Shown here one piece after another: positions 5,269-8,810 of a DNA stretch of 8,810 nucleotides. The notes beneath the pieces were generated by a model. That model did not search any database, had not been told where the DNA came from, and was given only the letters and a program-made list of their open reading frames with translations. A program made the translations under genes and the position numbers. Origin of the DNA: Bacillota bacterium (lineage in GTDB: Bacteria > Bacillota > Clostridia > Peptostreptococcales > Anaerovoracaceae); the NCBI GenBank assembly GCA_017431395.1, contig JAFRLD010000131.1, positions 1-8,810 on the forward strand. The letters run 5' to 3'. Position 1 is the first letter of the stretch, and every line of letters begins with the position of its first letter.

Positions 5269-7705
5269 GATCCACCATCATCGAATCGTACGACATGCAC
5301 ATGACCGTATCCGGGTTGACCTTCATCCATACGGACTGGTCTCCTCCGGTCCCGTTATACAGGATCACCTGAGCTGCTTCATTCAGTATTTTCTTGAATT
5401 CCTCCATGTACATATCATAGGTTATGCCTTCATCATCCTTGAGGTAAGCGGAATTATCGTACTCGTTTTCCCCGTACTGGAGATCGATCGATCCTTCGAT
5501 GACCTCAAGCCGTTTACATCCGCCTTTCAGGTTCAGTTTATACACATTCGTCGTATCCCATGAATCCGCTCCGTAGGAGGAGAGATTGCAGTAGATCGAG
5601 AATACGCCTTCTTCCTTGCTGTTGAAGACCGCATAGCTTGAAGTATCCCGCGAAACATCGTAGAACGCATCCTGATACTGTGTCCCGCGGTTCTTGCATT
5701 CATAGTCCACTTCCTTCGCTTTGCCATCGACCGTCGTATAGATGTGGAGTTTGCCGTAACCGTAGTATTCCTTCGTGAAGAAGAACAGCTCCGGCCAGAT
5801 ATCCCCGTTGACATCGCAGACGGCAACGGAGGCCTGTACATCCTCTTCATATCTCCGTATGCCATCTTCGTTCTCCTGAAGAACTTCTATGTAGGCCTTT
5901 TTCCACTTGTTCGAAGTCAGTACCTTGATGTCCGATTTGATGTCCGTGAACGCTTCCTTGTCACCGGTGATCTTGATCGCCCGCTTGATGAGCGCTTTCG
6001 CGTCGACATAACGTTCCTGATCGACATACATCTGTGCCAGTTCCAAATAAAGCTGCGTGTCTTCCGGCCGCTGCTGCATCAGCTGCAGGTACATCGCCTC
6101 AGCTTCCTTATATTTCTCATCCTGCACCAGCTGCTCCGCCTGCTTGACCGAATTCATGTAGGCTTCCTCCTCCAGCTCCCGTTCATGGGCCTGGTAGAGG
6201 AGCACGCCGGTGACTATGGCGATCCCTATAATGATGACCGCGATCACAGCCGCGATCTTAAGACGCGTCTTCGTAATGATCGGAGGCTTGGCCGGCATGA
6301 TCTGCACCGGCTCGTAGTCCTTGATGCGGTAGATCGCCGGTTCGTCTTCTTCTTTTGGCTCTGCCGCTTTCGCCGCCAGCTTCGCTTCCGCCGCTTCAAG
6401 CACCTTCCGGAAATCCTCCGGATCCGGTTCCTTCACCGCTTCGCTCTCCCCGGCAGCTTCGGCCCCCTCACCTTCTTCGGCCCCTGCAGGTTTCTCCGCA
6501 GACCCTTCTGTATCTTCACCGGACCCAGACGCCGCCGCATGCTCCAGCTCCATCTCGGTCCAGCTGAAATGCGCGGTGTTCGCCAGCTTGTCTTCTTTGT
6601 ATTCTTCCGGCGGGGATGGGACCTCAGGTTCCTCTTCGGGTTCCTCTTCGGCTTCCTTTTCGGGTTCCTCTTCGGATCCCTCCGGAGCATCCTCTGCAGC
6701 CGCCTCGTGCTCCGCCGGAGCATCTTCCGGCACACTCTCCTCTGATGGAGCCTCTGTTGCTTCTGCTGTTTCTGCTCCTTCAGCCGGTGCTGCCTCTGCC
6801 GACTCCGGTTCCTCCTCGGCTGTCTCCGGTGCTTTCGGCTCTTCCCGTCCGTACCAGAACCCCGGACCCTGGATCAGGTCTTCCTCCAGTTCCTTTCGTT
6901 CTATTTCCTTTTGTTTTTCGAGCTCCTCCTGCGCTTTCAGGTCTGCCTGCCTGCGTTCCTCGCAGGTCCGCTTCTGTTCTTCTTCCTGCTGCAGGCGTTC
7001 CTCTTCACGCAGCTGTCGCTCTTCTTCTTTTTGTTTTTCTCTCTGTTCTTTTTTTTCTTCGAACTCTTCCTTCTTCTGTTGGAACTGCTGCTTCGCCGCG
7101 TCCGCAGCCCATCCGGTCCCGGTCCTGACGTTCTTTCCCAGATTCCCCAGTAGGGATTTCGCCTTCTCGAGATATGGCTTCGCCTGGGATGCCGCTTCGG
7201 AGGCACGCTCCGCCGCACCGGACGCAATTCCTGCCGCGCCGGCTGCGATATGTTTCAGCTCCTCCTTCAGATGTTCTCCGGACTCCTCCGGCTCCTCGGC
7301 GGGTTCTTCGGATGGCTCCGCTTCTTCGGATGGTTCCGGCTCAGAAGTCTCCTCCGGTTCCGCAGATTCTTCCGGCTCCTCAAAAGCCCCGGGCTCTTCG
7401 GATGGCTCCGCCTCTGCCGGCTCCTCCGGGATCTCAGGCTCCTGTGTCTCCTCCGGCGCCTCTTCTTCGTCCCAGTCGTCCCAATGTCCATCTTCTGCAG
7501 GCTCATCCGGGGGCTCCCACCATACCGGATCTACCGGGACCGAAGCTGCCTGGACCGGTTCTTCGGACACCTCAAACTCGACCGCTTCTTCCGGCACGAG
7601 ATTCTGTTCATCGATCTCATCCTGGATCAGACCGGTCGGTGCTCCACAGTTTTCACAAAAAACACTATCGTCAGGAATGATCGTCTGGCAATTTCTGCAA
7701 AACAC
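5249..7705 (-). CDS. Zinc-ribbon, acidic-linker, single-TM protein with TPR and DxNxD-loop C-terminal domain
   Basis: I do not recognise this 818-residue protein as a named family; its domains are readable. Residues 1-22 form a zinc ribbon with two CxxC pairs (Cys3, Cys6, Cys17, Cys20). Residues 28-148 are Glu/Pro/Ser-rich and disordered-looking. Residues 150-200 are an Ala-rich, probably amphipathic segment. Residues 205-277 are a highly charged Lys/Glu/Arg/Gln coiled coil, and 290-455 another acidic Ala/Pro/Glu linker. One membrane helix spans about 482-504, after basic residues. Residues 515-595 look like TPR repeats (YKEAEAMYLQLMQQRPED, then RYVDAKALIKRAI). The C-terminal domain (about 600-818) has the calcium-type loop DVNGDIWPEL (631-640). 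By the positive-inside pattern the ribbon and linkers face the cytoplasm and the TPR and C-terminal domains face outward. The start is GTG at 7703-7705, chosen because AAGGAGG precedes it at ideal spacing and the zinc ribbon begins immediately. It lies 55 bp after the related zinc-ribbon gene, probably in one operon. Function is unknown. Confidence 0.88.
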   Translation of the reverse strand: MFCRNCQTIIPDDSVFCENCGAPTGLIQDEIDEQNLVPEEAVEFEVSEEPVQAASVPVDPVWWEPPDEPAEDGHWDDWDEEEAPEETQEPEIPEEPAEAEPSEEPGAFEEPEESAEPEETSEPEPSEEAEPSEEPAEEPEESGEHLKEELKHIAAGAAGIASGAAERASEAASQAKPYLEKAKSLLGNLGKNVRTGTGWAADAAKQQFQQKKEEFEEKKEQREKQKEEERQLREEERLQQEEEQKRTCEERRQADLKAQEELEKQKEIERKELEEDLIQGPGFWYGREEPKAPETAEEEPESAEAAPAEGAETAEATEAPSEESVPEDAPAEHEAAAEDAPEGSEEEPEKEAEEEPEEEPEVPSPPEEYKEDKLANTAHFSWTEMELEHAAASGSGEDTEGSAEKPAGAEEGEGAEAAGESEAVKEPDPEDFRKVLEAAEAKLAAKAAEPKEEDEPAIYRIKDYEPVQIMPAKPPIITKTRLKIAAVIAVIIIGIAIVTGVLLYQAHERELEEEAYMNSVKQAEQLVQDEKYKEAEAMYLQLMQQRPEDTQLYLELAQMYVDQERYVDAKALIKRAIKITGDKEAFTDIKSDIKVLTSNKWKKAYIEVLQENEDGIRRYEEDVQASVAVCDVNGDIWPELFFFTKEYYGYGKLHIYTTVDGKAKEVDYECKNRGTQYQDAFYDVSRDTSSYAVFNSKEEGVFSIYCNLSSYGADSWDTTNVYKLNLKGGCKRLEVIEGSIDLQYGENEYDNSAYLKDDEGITYDMYMEEFKKILNEAAQVILYNGTGGDQSVWMKVNPDTVMCMSYDSMMVDLKADTR
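6627..6674 (-). repeat. Four tandem 12-nt copies inside the acidic linker
   Basis: On the plus strand the unit GGTTCCTCTTCG occurs four times head to tail (6627, 6639, 6651, 6663). Three copies are identical; the third differs at two positions. The unit is a whole number of codons and encodes residues 345-360 of the 818-residue protein as EEEP-like tetrapeptides. It is a candidate for slippage that changes linker length without a frameshift. Confidence 0.85.
7305..7405 (-). repeat. Dispersed in-frame copies of an 11-nt motif encoding PSEE
   Basis: The plus-strand motif TCTTCGGATGG is found at 7305-7315, 7323-7333 and 7395-7405. The spacings of 18 and 72 nt are both multiples of three. It encodes the PSEE motifs at residues 101-104, 125-128 and 131-134 of the 818-residue protein, so the N-terminal linker has also grown by duplication of short units. 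Confidence 0.7.
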
Positions 7706-7760
7706 GTTCCTTCCTCCTTATCGTTCTATCGGATCCGTTCAGCTTCCTGCTCCCCGCGTT

Positions 7761-8534
7761 CTAACGCAGGAATCCCAGTGAGCGGATGATCGGGGGCTCG
7801 ACGGCCCTGCCTTTGCAAACCGAAACGAAAGCGATGATCTTCACCACGCCCAGAATGATGCACAGGATCGCTGCGGCTACCGGTACGATCACGGTCCAGC
7901 AAAGCAAAACCGCGATGATCGAAAGCAATGATTCCACGACCACAAACTTCAGGCCCTGGCGCATATGGAATTCTGCAAACGGCGAATTCTGCCCGGCGAG
8001 CAGCGCGATGATCACGCCGAGCGGCCCCAGAAGGTATGCCGCCATAGCCGTCACCTTATTATCTGAAATATCCTTCTCATCAAATTCATCTGTATGATCC
8101 CAGGTCGGTCCCTCAAGTCTATAGGTATAAGGCTCCTCCGGCTCCGGAACCTCCTCTTCCTCTGCGCCTCCGACAAAGACCGCCGGCATGGCAGGCTCAT
8201 CGTAGTTCTCTCCACCGGTCGGCGGACCCCAGGAATAGTCCGTTCCCTCGAATTCCTTCGCCGCATCTTCCTGCAAAGGCTGGTCCTCCAAAGGCTGGTC
8301 CTCCGCAGCGATCCCTTCCTGCGCGTCCTCGAACGCCGCTATATCCTCTGCCCCCGCATCCGGGGCTGCTTCTACCGACTCCTCTGCCGCATCCATAACT
8401 GCATCTGCGGGTTCCTCCGGGGTTACATCCGCGGGTTCTTCTGCCGCAGGGGTGGGCTCCAGCTTGGCACCGCATCTTCTGCAGAATCTGGCTGTATCAG
8501 AAACTTCTACTCCACAGTTCTGGCAAATCTTCAT
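7761..8534 (-). CDS. Zinc-ribbon protein with acidic linker and DUF4870/Tic20-like membrane domain
   Basis: This 257-residue protein is of unknown function. Residues 1-23 are a zinc ribbon with CxxC pairs at Cys4/Cys7 and Cys18/Cys21. Residues 26-155 are a low-complexity Ala/Glu/Pro/Asp linker. From about 158 there is a compact membrane domain with three hydrophobic stretches (about 163-180, 196-212, 214-240). The first is followed by SPFAEFHMRQGL, the signature seen in DUF4870/Tic20-like small membrane proteins. The ribbon and linker would lie in the cytoplasm. The start is ATG at 8532-8534, with GGGGAGGA 5 bases upstream. An in-frame ATG 24 bp further up (8556-8558) has no comparable site and would put eight residues before the ribbon. 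It is the first gene of the probable operon with the 818-residue zinc-ribbon gene. Transcription probably starts from the extended -10 near 8595. The membrane family is likely; the role is not known. Confidence 0.88.
   Translation of the reverse strand: MKICQNCGVEVSDTARFCRRCGAKLEPTPAAEEPADVTPEEPADAVMDAAEESVEAAPDAGAEDIAAFEDAQEGIAAEDQPLEDQPLQEDAAKEFEGTDYSWGPPTGGENYDEPAMPAVFVGGAEEEEVPEPEEPYTYRLEGPTWDHTDEFDEKDISDNKVTAMAAYLLGPLGVIIALLAGQNSPFAEFHMRQGLKFVVVESLLSIIAVLLCWTVIVPVAAAILCIILGVVKIIAFVSVCKGRAVEPPIIRSLGFLR
8274..8303 (-). repeat. Perfect 15-nt tandem duplication in the DUF4870 protein's linker
   Basis: The 15-nt unit CAAAGGCTGGTCCTC is present twice with no difference (8274-8288 and 8289-8303). 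It encodes EDQPL twice, residues 78-87. Identity at all positions, including synonymous ones, points to a recent in-frame duplication. Confidence 0.9.
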
Positions 8535-8539
8535 ACGAA

Positions 8540-8547
8540 TCCTCCCC
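8540..8547 (-). promoter_or_regulatory. Shine-Dalgarno that decides the DUF4870 gene start
   Basis: On the minus strand GGGGAGGA lies 5 bases before the ATG at 8534. It falls inside the reading frame that would begin at the upstream ATG (8558), which itself is preceded only by GAGAGAAA. This favours the 257-residue product over one of 265 residues. Confidence 0.75.
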
Positions 8548-8590
8548 GTATCGTTCATTTTCTCTCATGTCTTGTTACCTTAACGCGTAT

Positions 8591-8599
8591 AGTATACCA
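8591..8599 (-). promoter_or_regulatory. Predicted extended -10 promoter of the zinc-ribbon operon
   Basis: On the minus strand TGGTATACT gives a TGn extension directly before TATACT (5 of 6 match). No recognisable -35 box is found 16-18 bp upstream, which is tolerated by extended -10 promoters. It predicts a start near 8584 and a leader of about 50 nt. Confidence 0.5.
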
Positions 8600-8656
8600 T
8601 ATGTAGGTGCTTTCGGGAGAAGTATTTTCCATATATCTACATTTTTACCCGGAATT

Positions 8657-8682
8657 TTCACTTAGTGAACGGGGTCACTTAG
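8657..8682. repeat. TTCACTTAGTGAA palindrome plus a second TCACTTAG
   Basis: A 13-bp palindrome (five-base arms around TTA) lies at 8657-8669. Its TCACTTAG half (8658-8665) recurs in the same orientation at 8675-8682, 17 bp on. It lies in the gene-free right end next to the TGGGTGTG motif array. It could be a regulator site or part of the same repeat element. Confidence 0.5.
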
Positions 8683-8710
8683 GTCCTTGAGAGCGATTTT
8701 GCGGAATTCA

Positions 8711-8810
8711 TGGGCGTGCACTCCCATTAAAGAAAGGATCTCACACCCAGTAAATGACCGACATTCCCTCAATCTATGGGTGTGAAACGCGGAGATTCTT
8801 GGGTGTGCAC
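8711..8810. repeat. Mirror-symmetric array of TGGGTGTGCAC-type motifs, running off the window
   Basis: TGGGCGTGCACTCCCA (8711-8726) is a 16-bp near-palindrome. It is followed by the half-site CACACCCA (8742-8749), the opposite half-site TGGGTGTG (8777-8784), and TGGGTGTGCAC (8800-8810), which is the start of what may be a second palindrome. The pattern is symmetric about position 8763 and the motif-to-motif spacing is the same on both sides (23 nt), while the spacers differ in sequence. Together with 8559-8656 this stretch shows no coding potential that I can support. Confidence 0.65.

Noticed and set aside
5744..6745. 333-codon open frame on the plus strand
   Set aside because: It is antisense to the membrane, TPR and linker region of the 818-residue gene. 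The composition is Arg/Phe/Leu-rich without domain signals, whereas the minus-strand reading gives coherent domains.
6576..7781. 401-codon Ser-rich open frame on the plus strand
   Set aside because: It lies opposite the Glu-rich linker and coiled coil of the 818-residue gene. GAG/GAA-rich sequence read antisense lacks stops and yields Ser-rich protein. No plausible ribosome binding site or domain is seen.
8535..8558. Upstream ATG (8558) as start of the DUF4870 gene, giving 265 residues
   Set aside because: The ATG at 8534 has a strong GGGGAGGA site at proper spacing and puts the zinc ribbon at the very N-terminus, as in the partner protein.
8711..8810. CRISPR array
   Set aside because: The motifs are 8-16 bp, alternate in orientation and have short unequal spacers; no 25-37 bp direct repeats or cas genes are present.

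Overview
The window looks like chromosomal DNA from an anaerobic, Gram-positive member of the Clostridia (Bacillota) with moderately high G+C. This is inferred from the strong AGGAGG-type Shine-Dalgarno sequences, a rubredoxin-first (reverse) rubrerythrin, a PepV-type dipeptidase, a YabE-like DUF348-G5-3D cell-wall protein and a short Nfu scaffold. The sequence alone does not allow a genus to be named.

Layout. At 1-593 (minus) is the 5' three-quarters or so of a cytoplasmic metallophosphoesterase, cut by the window edge. At 594-759 is a gene-free stretch with an intrinsic terminator (minus) and a long imperfect hairpin behind the rubrerythrin gene (760-1302, minus). A 144-bp divergent intergenic region (1303-1446) carries back-to-back promoters. 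From 1447 to 5268 (plus) runs a tight four-gene run: branched-chain-amino-acid-type substrate-binding lipoprotein, Nfu-type Fe-S scaffold, PepV-like M20 dipeptidase, and a membrane-anchored G5/3D-domain wall protein, with gaps of 14, 1 and 3 bp. The lipoprotein's promoter places the predicted transcription start on, or one base from, its ATG, and no Shine-Dalgarno is visible, so it may be leaderless.

From 8534 back to 5249 (minus) there are two genes of similar design. The first encodes a 257-residue protein (zinc ribbon, acidic linker, DUF4870/Tic20-like membrane domain). The second encodes an 818-residue protein (zinc ribbon, very long Glu/Pro/Ala-rich linker with a charged coiled coil, one membrane helix, TPR-like repeats, and a C-terminal domain with a DxNxD calcium-type loop). 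They probably form one operon driven from an extended -10 element near 8595. The 818-residue gene converges on the G5/3D gene and their 3' ends overlap by 20 bp with no visible terminator. The right edge (8657-8810) is non-coding and holds a regular, mirror-symmetric set of TGGGTGTGCAC-like motifs that continues out of the window.

Working together (inference). The plus-strand run could link wall remodelling (3D protein), capture of released amino acids or peptides (lipoprotein) and dipeptide hydrolysis (PepV), with Nfu serving Fe-S biogenesis. The zinc-ribbon pair is the best candidate for an under-described system: two membrane proteins with cytoplasmic zinc ribbons on long disordered acidic tethers, one of which projects TPR and calcium-loop domains across the membrane.
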